NCBI GenBank assembly: GCA_945860095.1 | Contig: CAMAPP010000013.1 | Location: forward strand, 1-38,961 | Direction: 5' to 3' | Length of the DNA: 38,961 nt | DNA from: Rhizobium sp. Q54 | Lineage (GTDB): Bacteria; Pseudomonadota; Alphaproteobacteria; CADEGL01 | Shown here: positions 26,737-34,019 of the stretch, one piece after another | How positions within the stretch are numbered: the first letter of the stretch is position 1 | Layout: each line of letters begins with the position of its first letter | Made by a program: the position numbers and the translations under genes | Notes under the pieces: generated by a model | What the model saw: the letters and a program-made list of their open reading frames with translations, nothing else | Database searches by the model: none | What the model was told of the DNA's origin: nothing

Positions 26737-27342
26737 TCAGGCCCGGACCACCGCCGCGACTTCGTGATAGGTGCGCACGGGTTCCTTGGCGAGCATGGCG
26801 GCATAGGGTGTCACGGTCGCTTGGTAGGCGCCGTTGCGCTCGTTCGCCTCGCAATCGGCCTTCGAGCCCCAGAGCGTGAGCGATACGAGCTCGCCCGTCT
26901 TGCGGTCGGCGAACAAATACGCGCCGCGAAACCCCGGCTCGGCCTTGTACGCCGCCACGCGTTCCGGCAACCCGGCAAGCACCTCGGCAAAGCGGTCGAT
27001 CTTGAACCAGGGCTTCGCCAGGCGCGCCCAGGCCACGGGATCGGGACGGCTCGAGGTCACGGCGGCGGCGACGTCGAAATAATGTTTGTCGGGCTCGGTT
27101 TTGCGCAGCTCGCGGAACGGCGTTTCGGCGGCGGTGAAATGCCCGCCCTGTTCGTTGGCACGGCAGGATGCCTCGTCGGCGAAGACCACGACCGATACGG
27201 ACTCGCCGGTCGCGGGATCGAGCAGCAGGAAACCGGCCTCGAATCCCTTGCCACGATAAGTCGCGACCGAGAGCGGCCACATGCGCCGCACATCGGCCAG
27301 GCGTTCGGTCTTGAAGGCAACGTAATTGACGCGTCCGAACAT
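26737..27342 (-). CDS. Two-domain ferredoxin-fold (ABM-like) hypothetical protein
   Basis: The 201-residue protein appears to be two copies of a dimeric alpha/beta-barrel domain of the antibiotic-monooxygenase type. The N half runs from FGRVNYVAFKTERL to EQGGHF; the C half repeats it with KIDRFAEVLAGLPERV and DRKTGELVSLTLWGSK. Both halves share the pattern TGE-V-V/L-LW/FADEA--C-ANE. No catalytic role can be named. The start at 27342 has GAGGAG 7 nt upstream, better spaced than the ATG at 27348. It follows the GYD gene by 11 nt in one operon. Confidence 0.75.
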   Translation of the reverse strand: MFGRVNYVAFKTERLADVRRMWPLSVATYRGKGFEAGFLLLDPATGESVSVVVFADEASCRANEQGGHFTAAETPFRELRKTEPDKHYFDVAAAVTSSRPDPVAWARLAKPWFKIDRFAEVLAGLPERVAAYKAEPGFRGAYLFADRKTGELVSLTLWGSKADCEANERNGAYQATVTPYAAMLAKEPVRTYHEVAAVVRA

Positions 27343-27353
27343 CGGCATTCTCC

Positions 27354-27686
27354 TCAGCGCTTGCGCCGGCGCGCGGGCGCCGGTTTTTCGAGCGCGGCCA
27401 ATCCCTTGAGGATCCGGGTGTATTGCGGTTTGGTGAAGGCCTTGAGCGTGTTCGAGCGGATGGCACCCCACGCGCCGACCGCCAAGAGGAACTGCGCCAT
27501 CGCCTCGTCGCTCGGACATTCGAAGACGACGACGAAATCGTATTCGCCCATCGTCATGTAGTAATCCTTGATGCGCCCGCCGAGGCGCTTCATCAGCGCG
27601 CGGCCGCGATCCGAGCGGCTCAGCGAATCCTTCATGGTCTTCACGCCCTGCTCGGTCAGGTTCATGAGCGCGATATAGGTGTTCAT
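27354..27686 (-). CDS. GYD domain protein
   Basis: The 110-residue protein has the GYD-family pattern: YIALMNLTEQGVKTMKDS at the N-terminus, then YYMTMGEYDFVVVFECPSDE and SNTLKAFTKPQYTRIL. Function of the family is not established; the fold is ferredoxin-like. ATG 27686 is preceded by a purine-rich Shine-Dalgarno (AGAGGGGGA). It leads a two-gene operon with the ABM-like gene. A basic tail (ARRRKR) ends the protein. Confidence 0.85.
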   Translation of the reverse strand: MNTYIALMNLTEQGVKTMKDSLSRSDRGRALMKRLGGRIKDYYMTMGEYDFVVVFECPSDEAMAQFLLAVGAWGAIRSNTLKAFTKPQYTRILKGLAALEKPAPARRRKR

Positions 27687-27705
27687 GTCGTCCCCCTCTT
27701 CCAGC

Positions 27706-27743
27706 GCATCCGCCGCATCGAATCCGGCGGCATCCGCCGCATC
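27706..27743. repeat. 24-bp-period direct repeat
   Basis: GCATCCGCCGCATC occurs at 27706-27719 and again at 27730-27743, a period of 24 bp, just upstream of the GYD gene start. The rest of the spacer 27687-27829 is GC-rich with no recognised feature. Confidence 0.6.
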
Positions 27744-27829
27744 AGGACCGAGCCTAGCCGCGCGCGCCAACAAAGGACAGGCGCGCCAAGACGCGCGGGC
27801 GCGCGGTCGTTCGGCGCCGCGCGCTCGCG

Positions 27830-28018
27830 GCCATCGAGCCAAGTCGAACGGCCGTAATCGCGCGTATCGAGTCGGAGCATCCGATAGCCCGCATCGGCCA
27901 AGCGCCAGATCAGGTCAGCGGACCAATGATGGATGGTGTCGATGAGGTCCGAGACGACGAAGGCGACCTCGCCCCGGGGCGGGCCGGAAAGCTCGCAGCC
28001 AAGATCGACCTCGCCCAC
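27830..28018 (-). pseudogene. N-terminal remnant of an alpha/beta hydrolase
   Basis: About 63 residues resemble the first strands of TAP/EstA-type alpha/beta hydrolases: GEVDLGCELSG, then LIWRLADAGYRMLRLDTRDY and GRSTWLDG, matching the family's RFDNRDxGxST region. The frame then changes character to Arg/Ala-rich sequence, and no nucleophile elbow GxSxG follows. No remaining parts of the gene are found downstream. It lies between the M48 protease and GYD genes on the same strand. It is most likely the truncated relic of a deleted gene. Confidence 0.65.
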
Positions 28019-28034
28019 TCGCAGGCGAGCGATT

Positions 28035-29519
28035 CTAATCGTCCACGATCTTGACGAGCGCGCCGGTCTTGGGCTGCTCGCCCGCGCGCAGGCCGTTCAG
28101 CGTCATGAAGCGCTCGACCTTGTAATCGTCGAACGGCATGGCCACGGCGATTTTCTCGGCGGTTTCGCCCGCGCGCACCTGATGCAGGCGGATGCGATAG
28201 GGAACCTGCTTGGTCGCCTCGGCTTCGGTCATGATCTTGAAGCCTTGCGCTGTTTGCCGAAATCCCTCGCGCAAACTCTGGGCCTGGGCCGACGACGCGA
28301 CGAACAGGAAACGATAGACGATGCGCTTGTCCAGCCGGATCGCCACCAGGAGCAACTCGACCGCGCCGCCGCCCTGCACCGAGGCACGCGCCGAGGCGGA
28401 CGCGGCTTCGAGGCCATTCACAGTCAGGGTTTCGACCTCGCGCAGATTGAGGCCGCGCGCCCAGACCCGCGTCAAATAATTTTGCGTCGAGCCCGCGGTG
28501 TCCTTGGTCGTCATGTCGAACAGGATGCGCGCCTTGTCGGGGCCGATGGCCGAGACCTGGGTCGGGGAATTGAACAGGCGGAAATTAGGCGGCACCTCGA
28601 AGCGAAAGCGGAGTTTCGGGTGGACGAACTCCCGGTTGCGCACGAAGCCGTTGTCCCGGTCGCCGCCATAATAGAGACCATCGATGCGATGCAGATAGCT
28701 CGTCGCGCCGATCTCGACCGGGCCCGCCGGCATCTGGCGCCTGGCCTCGGCGGCGGAATCGATCACGCGCTTGGCCGCGCGTGGATGGGTCGCGAGCAGA
28801 CTGTAGCGGTCGGAGCCCGATCGTCCGGAAAGCTTATCCTCAAGCTGGCTGTTCATTTCGAGGCTGTTCATGAACGACGACACTCCCATGGGATCGTAGC
28901 CGCGCTTGGCGATGTAGCGGATGCCGAGCGTATCGGCTTCGGATTCCTGGTCGCGGGAATAGCTCGCAAGGAATGCCATGGCGCCGTAATCGGCGATGCC
29001 CTGGCTGAGCCCGCCGGTGGCGGCGCCGAGAACGCCGAGCAAGACCTGCGCCCCGACCGTCTGGCTGTAGCGCTCCGCCGTGTGACGGGCGGTGACGTGG
29101 CCAATTTCGTGTCCGATCACGCCCGCGAGCTCCGCCTCGCTATTGGCAAGCGCGAGCAATCCGCTGGTGACGTAAATGAAGCCGCCGGGCAGGGCGAAGG
29201 CGTTGACGATGTCGCTGTTCAACACCGTGAACGTCCATTTGAGATCGGGCCGCTCGGAGGCGGCGGCTAATTTCTGTCCCAGCGCATCGGCATAGCCGCG
29301 GATCTTTTGGTCTTCGTGCTCGCCGCCGAACTCCGCGGTGATCAGGGGATGTTGCTGCTGGCCGATGCGCAATTCCTCCGAGGAGGACATGAAGCCGGTG
29401 AAGGCCGAGCGCCCGGCGGGATTGGTCTCGCACGAGGCAAGAGCCGCGAAGGCAAGCGCGGCGACGCTCGCGCGCAGGAAGCGGCCCGGACTCGGGGTTC
29501 GGCGATTCGTTCGGATCAT
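28035..29519 (-). CDS. M48 family metalloprotease, lipoprotein
   Basis: This 494-residue zinc protease resembles the BepA/LoiP group, which degrades or assembles outer-membrane proteins in the periplasm. A lipoprotein signal ends in LASC (C30). The zinc site is HEIGH (137-141), and ESEAD supplies the third ligand. After the protease domain there is a middle domain and a C-terminal LysM-like segment (HQVRAGETAEKIA to GALVKIVDD), which may bind peptidoglycan. BepA itself ends in TPR repeats, which are absent here. It follows the SNase-like gene by 13 nt and is probably cotranscribed. Confidence 0.92.
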   Translation of the reverse strand: MIRTNRRTPSPGRFLRASVAALAFAALASCETNPAGRSAFTGFMSSSEELRIGQQQHPLITAEFGGEHEDQKIRGYADALGQKLAAASERPDLKWTFTVLNSDIVNAFALPGGFIYVTSGLLALANSEAELAGVIGHEIGHVTARHTAERYSQTVGAQVLLGVLGAATGGLSQGIADYGAMAFLASYSRDQESEADTLGIRYIAKRGYDPMGVSSFMNSLEMNSQLEDKLSGRSGSDRYSLLATHPRAAKRVIDSAAEARRQMPAGPVEIGATSYLHRIDGLYYGGDRDNGFVRNREFVHPKLRFRFEVPPNFRLFNSPTQVSAIGPDKARILFDMTTKDTAGSTQNYLTRVWARGLNLREVETLTVNGLEAASASARASVQGGGAVELLLVAIRLDKRIVYRFLFVASSAQAQSLREGFRQTAQGFKIMTEAEATKQVPYRIRLHQVRAGETAEKIAVAMPFDDYKVERFMTLNGLRAGEQPKTGALVKIVDD

Positions 29520-29532
29520 GTCGGCACCGGCA

Positions 29533-30366
29533 TCAGTTTGGGACCAGTTCGATCTGCTCGGGATGGGTTGCTTGGATCGCGGGTCCGTTGCGCGATTTTA
29601 GCCACCCGCGCGCGCGGACGCGACGGCCTTCTAGGGCCTTGGGATCGAGGCCCGATTCGCGAAAGGCCTTGAGGTCGGCGGGGTCGATTTCGACCGTGAA
29701 ATCCGTGCGCCAATTGCGCCCGAAATTGAGGAAGGCGCGGCCGCGCACCACGGCCACGGCCTCGATGCGGCCTTCGACCAATTGAAAGCTGTCGATGTGG
29801 CGTTCGGCGTCGTCGGGCGAAAGGATGCGGTAAAAGTCATTGGACCAGATGCCGCGCCCCTTGGCGCGCGCCTCGCGCTCGAGGCCAAGCATCTCGCGCG
29901 ACAGCGCGCGGTTGTCGGCAAAGGTGTAAACTCGCGCCATGCCCGACGCAAGCAAGGCGCCTTGAACCCAAGTGCCGTCGGGCAAATGGAGATGGGCGAG
30001 AATCCGGCCGTGCCGGTCGCGCCGCGCGCCGCCATAACCAAGGCCCACCGTCCGGTCTAGAACCAGGCGCTGCAATTCGGCCTTGGCCTCCTCGGCCAGG
30101 GGCCAGGCCGGGAAATGGGTCCGGCCAAGGGGCAATTTGGGCGCCTGGATGCCGACGAGACGCACCTGGTTGCCATCCGCCAACACCACCGTGTCGCCAT
30201 CGACGACCTCGATGACCCGCGCGTTTGCGCCGACCTCGAGCGCTCCGGCCGAGCCAATCCAAGGCACGGCAAGCAAGAGCAGCGCCAAGGCTGCGCTCTT
30301 GCTCCGATGGACGATGGCCGGAAAAATCCCGCCCGCCACGACCAGCCCCCGTCCCCTTCGCGCCAT
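29533..30366 (-). CDS. SNase-like protein with altered catalytic site
   Basis: The 277-residue protein has an N-terminal signal anchor (hydrophobic 25-37) and a staphylococcal-nuclease-fold domain starting at VVDGDTVVLADGNQVRL. In place of the nuclease RLLLVDTPE it has RLVGIQAPK (69-77). R69 aligns with catalytic R35, but E43 aligns with K77 and the calcium ligands D40/T41 align with Q/A. The second arginine (DRHGR) is kept. A second domain of about 100 residues follows. Nuclease activity is therefore doubtful. The start at 30366 is chosen for the signal sequence; upstream ATG codons lie in a 21-bp repeat. Confidence 0.8.
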   Translation of the reverse strand: MARRGRGLVVAGGIFPAIVHRSKSAALALLLLAVPWIGSAGALEVGANARVIEVVDGDTVVLADGNQVRLVGIQAPKLPLGRTHFPAWPLAEEAKAELQRLVLDRTVGLGYGGARRDRHGRILAHLHLPDGTWVQGALLASGMARVYTFADNRALSREMLGLEREARAKGRGIWSNDFYRILSPDDAERHIDSFQLVEGRIEAVAVVRGRAFLNFGRNWRTDFTVEIDPADLKAFRESGLDPKALEGRRVRARGWLKSRNGPAIQATHPEQIELVPN

Positions 30367-30442
30367 CCGAAGCCATTTTATCGAGATCGGCGTCTTTGGC
30401 TTCACCCTCGCCTTGTCCGTCGAATCGAATGGCTTGATTCCG

Positions 30443-30484
30443 CCGCTCGATTGCATCAAGGCCCCGCTCGATTGTATCAAGGCC
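30443..30484. repeat. 21-bp tandem repeat, 2 copies
   Basis: Units at 30443-30463 and 30464-30484 (core CGCTCGATTGCATCAAGGCC) differ at one base. They lie in the 207-bp divergent spacer between the SNase-like gene and pip, which also holds a run of nine C residues (30494-30502) and no other recognised feature. Confidence 0.8.
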
Positions 30485-30573
30485 TAGTCGCGGCCCCCCC
30501 CCGGCCAGGCGATCCGAAGATCTGGACTTGAACCTTCGGCCATGCGCCAATCCCCTTCGGACCGGAGAATGAC

Positions 30574-31539
30574 ATGGCGCGGCGCGAACTCTATCCCGAC
30601 ATCGATCCTTACGAGACGGGCGAATTGGCCGTTGGTGGCCCGCATGTCATGTATTGGGAGCAATCGGGCAATCCCAAGGGCGTGCCCGTGCTGTTTCTGC
30701 ATGGCGGCCCGGGCGCGGGGGCCACGGGCGCGCACCGACGGTTTTTCGATCCCGAACACTACCGCATCGTGATTTTCGACCAGCGCGGCTCGGGCCGGTC
30801 GCGTCCCTTGGGCGAACTCGCCGACAACACCACGCACCATCTGATCGCCGATATCGAGACCCTGCGCCAACGCCTCGGTATCGAACGCTGGCTTGTCTTC
30901 GGCGGCTCCTGGGGTTCGACGCTCGCGCTCGCCTATTCCCAGACTCATCCCGATCGTTGCCAGGGTCTCGTGCTGCGCGGCATATTTTTGTGCCGCCGCC
31001 AGGAGATCGATTGGTTTCTCTACGGCCTGCGCACCGTGTTCCCCGAGCCGTGGCACGCCTTCGCCGGCCATCTGCCGGCCGGGGAGCGCGCCGACCTTCT
31101 CGGCAATTACCATCGCCGCCTGATCGACCCCGATCCGGCCATCCACCTGCCCGCCGCGCGGGCCTGGAGCACCTACGAGGGTTCGTGTTCGACCCTGATG
31201 CCGAGCCCCGAGACGGTCGCGGCCTTCGGCTCGGACCGCATGGCCTTGGGGCTGGCGCGCATCGAGGCGCATTATTTCATGAACCACATCTTCATGGCCG
31301 AAGGCGCGCTCTTGAGCCATATCGGGCGCATCCGCCATCTGCCGACGGTCATCGTGCAGGGCCGCTACGACATGGTCTGCCCGATCGCGACCGCCGACGA
31401 CCTGGTCCGCGCCTGGCCCGAGGCGGAATACATCGTCGTCCCCGATGCGGGCCATTCGGCCATGGAGCCCGGCACGCGCGCGGCCCTGGTCGCGGCGACC
31501 GAGAAGATGAAACGCCTGGCCGCCGCCAAGGCCGCGTGA
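30574..31539 (+). CDS. pip: Prolyl aminopeptidase (proline iminopeptidase)
   Basis: Pip removes N-terminal proline from peptides. The 321-residue alpha/beta hydrolase has the S33-family features: oxyanion HGGPGAG, FDQRGSGRS, the nucleophile elbow GGSWGSTL (serine near 112), aspartate in GRYDMVCP near 268 and histidine in DAGHSAMEPG near 294. Length matches bacterial Pip (about 310-320). The start at 30574 has GGAGA upstream. It is transcribed alone, divergent from the SNase-like gene. Confidence 0.94.
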   Translation: MARRELYPDIDPYETGELAVGGPHVMYWEQSGNPKGVPVLFLHGGPGAGATGAHRRFFDPEHYRIVIFDQRGSGRSRPLGELADNTTHHLIADIETLRQRLGIERWLVFGGSWGSTLALAYSQTHPDRCQGLVLRGIFLCRRQEIDWFLYGLRTVFPEPWHAFAGHLPAGERADLLGNYHRRLIDPDPAIHLPAARAWSTYEGSCSTLMPSPETVAAFGSDRMALGLARIEAHYFMNHIFMAEGALLSHIGRIRHLPTVIVQGRYDMVCPIATADDLVRAWPEAEYIVVPDAGHSAMEPGTRAALVAATEKMKRLAAAKAA

Positions 31540-31651
31540 CATCGCGATTTTCGGTCTTGCCTGGCGCCTTGCGCGGGACCGCCGGATGAATATGATTGGG
31601 CCGTGCCGTCGCGCGCCACGCGGTCCGGCAGCTTTCATTTGGGGGTCAGCC

Positions 31652-32182
31652 GTGTTTGCCCGTTTTGCAGCCGCGTGTGCGGTTCTCCTCGCCATTGCGG
31701 CGTTCGCCCCCATGCCCGCCCGGGCCGCCGAGGACGACCCATCTTTCGTGACCTTCCAGGCGGGCGCCTTCGACCTGCTGCAAAACCACAATAAAGCTGG
31801 CGCCTTCGCGATGGAATATCGCGACAATTCCAAGTTGTGGATATTCAAGCCGTTTTTCGGCGCGATGGGCACCACCGACGGCGCGGCGCATGGCTATGGC
31901 GGCATTCTGGTCGATTTGTATTTCGGGCGGCGCGTCGTGTTCACGCTGAGCTTCGCGCCCGGCCTTTATCACGATGGCAAAGGCGCACAGCTCGGCTTTC
32001 CGTTGGAATTCCGCTCGGCGGGCGAGCTCGCCTATCGCTTCGACGACCGTTCGCGCCTAGGCTTCATGATCAATCATATTTCGAACGCGAGCCTGGGCAA
32101 CCGCAATCCCGGCACCGAAGTCATGATGCTCAGCTATTCGGTGCCGTTCGCCTCGATGCTGGGCGCGAAAGGCTCGAAATAG
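31652..32182 (+). CDS. pagL: PagL-type lipid A 3-O-deacylase
   Basis: PagL is an outer-membrane beta-barrel esterase that removes the 3-O acyl chain of lipid A. The 176-residue protein has a signal peptide ending ARAAED and then alternating beta-barrel sequence. The catalytic segment INHISNASLGNRNPGTEV holds H, S (H+2) and E (S+12), the same spacing as H126, S128 and E140 of the P. aeruginosa enzyme. The GTG at 31652 has GGGGG 6-10 nt upstream and gives a clean signal peptide; ATG 31586 would add 22 residues. The last 53 bases overlap the convergent transporter gene. Confidence 0.88.
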   Translation: MFARFAAACAVLLAIAAFAPMPARAAEDDPSFVTFQAGAFDLLQNHNKAGAFAMEYRDNSKLWIFKPFFGAMGTTDGAAHGYGGILVDLYFGRRVVFTLSFAPGLYHDGKGAQLGFPLEFRSAGELAYRFDDRSRLGFMINHISNASLGNRNPGTEVMMLSYSVPFASMLGAKGSK

Positions 32183-33038
32183 GCCGGTTGACCAGCCACA
32201 CGCCGATCGTCGCCAGCAGAAATCCCGCGCCCGCCCCCCAGCCGATATCCTCGCCCAGCACCAACCAGCCGAGAACCGCCGTGGTTCCCGGCGTGAGATA
32301 GAAATTGGCCGAGACTTGGCCGGCTTGCCCGCGCTTGAGCATGTACAGCAACAGCGCCATGCCGCCGAGCGAGATGGCGAAGGTCAAATAGAGCAGCGTG
32401 GCGACCGCTTGCGCGCTCCACTCGGCGCGAACGTCCTCCAAGCCGAACGACGCCGCGCCCGCGACGACCGCGGCCGCGCCCAATTGCACCGTGTTCGCGG
32501 GCACGAGCGCGCCCGCGCGGCAATGGCGCGCGTAATACAGCGTGCCCGCAACGAACGCGCCGACACCCGCGAGGGCGATCGCCATGGCTTCGAGCCGCTC
32601 CAAATCGTCCGCCTTCACGCCGACCACGAGCGCCACGCCCGCGACGCCGAACGCCATGCCGCACCATTGGCGCGCACGGAAGCGCTCGCCGAGGAAGTGC
32701 CCCGATAGCAGGGCGACCGCGATCGGATGCAGCGAGCCGATGAGCGCGATGGTCGCGGCGCTGATGCGCGCGAGCGCGAGATAGGAGCAGGCGAGATAGA
32801 TACCGTTGATGAGCACGCCCGCGAGCACGAAATGATGCCATCGCCCGGCGAGCGCGGACCAGTCCTGGCGCGCGAGAAGCGCGACCGTGCCTAAAACAGA
32901 TGCCGCCAAGACAAAACGCAGAAACAGAAAATAGAGCGGCGAAATATCCGGCAGCCCCATGCGCACGGCGACGAAGGCCGAGCTCCAGAGCAGCACGAAC
33001 AGGGCGGGTATGGCGCGCGCGAGCGCCGCCTCGCTCAT
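32130..33038 (-). CDS. DMT (EamA) family membrane transporter
   Basis: The 302-residue protein has about ten hydrophobic segments with two EamA halves: FVLLWSSAFVAVRMGLPDIS at the start and FYLTPGTTAVLGWLVLGED in the second. This pattern is typical of YdcZ/RhaT-like EamA permeases of unknown substrate. Its soluble C-terminal 15 residues are encoded within pagL on the other strand (32130-32182 overlap). Start at 33038 (MSEAALARAIPA). A 24-bp tandem repeat with ATGAGC-like units lies directly upstream. Confidence 0.88.
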   Translation of the reverse strand: MSEAALARAIPALFVLLWSSAFVAVRMGLPDISPLYFLFLRFVLAASVLGTVALLARQDWSALAGRWHHFVLAGVLINGIYLACSYLALARISAATIALIGSLHPIAVALLSGHFLGERFRARQWCGMAFGVAGVALVVGVKADDLERLEAMAIALAGVGAFVAGTLYYARHCRAGALVPANTVQLGAAAVVAGAASFGLEDVRAEWSAQAVATLLYLTFAISLGGMALLLYMLKRGQAGQVSANFYLTPGTTAVLGWLVLGEDIGWGAGAGFLLATIGVWLVNRPISSLSRPASRRTAPNS

Positions 33039-33044
33039 CGCGCG

Positions 33045-33136
33045 CGCGCGAACGCATCGCTCATCTTGCGCGCGAAAGCATCGCTCGTCTTGCGGCCAAA
33101 CGCATCGCCCATCTTGCGTGCAAACGCATTGGGCGG
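33045..33136. repeat. 24-bp tandem repeat, nearly 4 copies
   Basis: Units at 33045-33068, 33069-33092, 33093-33116 and a partial from 33117 share the core AACGCATCGCTCATCTTG. On the minus strand each unit reads like the start of the adjacent transporter gene (ATGAGCGATGCG). The array fills the 105-bp spacer between the transporter and the EctC-like gene. Confidence 0.9.
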
Positions 33137-33143
33137 CGCGGCG

Positions 33144-33524
33144 CTAGAGAATCGGATAGGAGCCGTCCTTGTCATGCACCTCGGAGCCGACGAGCGCCGG
33201 GGTGAAGACGCAGATAATCCGCATCCGGGTCTTGGCCGCGAGCTTGTGCCGGTCGTGCTGGTCCAGGCAGTACATCGTGCCCGGCCGCGCGGCGTAGGTC
33301 TTGCCGGTGCTCAAATCCTCGAGCGTGCCCTCGCCTTCGAGGATGTAATTGCCTTCGATATGGTTCTTGTAGTGGAGAACGGCCTCGCTTCCCGCCTCGA
33401 TCGTGGTATCGGTCATGGTGAAGCCCACGCCGTCGGCGCGCGTGAGAAAGCGCAGGCTCGAACCGGTCGCCACCTTGCGGTGATTCGGGCCGCCCTCCAG
33501 GTCTTCCTTGTAGCGAACGATCAT
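33144..33524 (-). CDS. Ectoine synthase-like protein, copy 1 (iron ligands kept)
   Basis: EctC closes N-acetyl-diaminobutyrate to ectoine; the enzyme is an iron-dependent cupin. This 126-residue protein has the full EctC length and fold signature: YKNHIEGNYILEGEG, RPGTMYCLDQHDRH and FTPALVGSEVHD. The iron ligands described for EctC (Glu57, Tyr85, His93) are present at the same numbers. The aromatic residue at position 21 (W in classical EctC) is glycine, so the substrate may differ. ATG 33524 has GGGAGG upstream. It follows copy 2 by 22 nt. No ectA, ectB or ectD is in the window, so it is an orphan EctC. Confidence 0.85.
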   Translation of the reverse strand: MIVRYKEDLEGGPNHRKVATGSSLRFLTRADGVGFTMTDTTIEAGSEAVLHYKNHIEGNYILEGEGTLEDLSTGKTYAARPGTMYCLDQHDRHKLAAKTRMRIICVFTPALVGSEVHDKDGSYPIL

Positions 33525-33546
33525 CGAAACCTCCCGCGTTGCCAAC

Positions 33547-33927
33547 TCACAGAATGGGATAGGAGCCGGTTTCGTCGTGGGTTTCGGTGCCCACCAGCGC
33601 GGGCACGAAGACGACGACGATGCGGATGCGCGTCTTGCAGGTGACGCGGTGCCGGTCGGCCTTGTCGAGGGTGAACATCATGCCCGGCCGGATCTCGTGG
33701 CTGCGTCCCGAATCGAGATCCTCGAGCGTGCCCGTGCCCTCGACGATGTAATTGGTTTCGATGTGGTTCTTGTATTGCAGGGTCGCGACGCGGCCCGGCT
33801 CCATGGTGAAATCGACGATGGAAAACCCGACGCCGTCGCCGCGCACCAAAAGGCGGTAGCTTTCGCCCGCGGCGAGTGCGCGATGATGCGGCCCGCCCTT
33901 CAAATCCTCGCGATGCTTCACGATCAT
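33547..33927 (-). CDS. Ectoine synthase-like protein, copy 2 (Tyr85 lost)
   Basis: This 126-residue protein is clearly paralogous to copy 1 (YKNHIETNYIVEGTG, FVPALVGTETHD). It precedes copy 1 on the same strand. Glu57 and His93 are kept, but the iron ligand Tyr85 is Phe, His90 is Ala (DKADRH) and His51 is Gln. Catalysis in the EctC manner is therefore doubtful; it may bind a ligand, form hetero-oligomers with copy 1, or act on something else. Start at 33927 matches the family (MIV); ATG 33957 would add ten residues. The transporter gene 34020-34940 lies upstream, so all three may be cotranscribed. Confidence 0.82.
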   Translation of the reverse strand: MIVKHREDLKGGPHHRALAAGESYRLLVRGDGVGFSIVDFTMEPGRVATLQYKNHIETNYIVEGTGTLEDLDSGRSHEIRPGMMFTLDKADRHRVTCKTRIRIVVVFVPALVGTETHDETGSYPIL

Positions 33928-34019
33928 GGCGTCGTCCACCCCGGCTTCCGAGTCCATTTCGGAGCCGGCGAACTTTAGGCAAGTCGGCGCGCGAAAGCGA
34001 ATCGCGCGGCCTTGCGCGG

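Noticed and set aside
30494-30502. Run of nine C residues as a phase-variation tract
   Set aside because: It is in a spacer and not in a coding frame or a recognised promoter; no repeat evidence beyond one tract.
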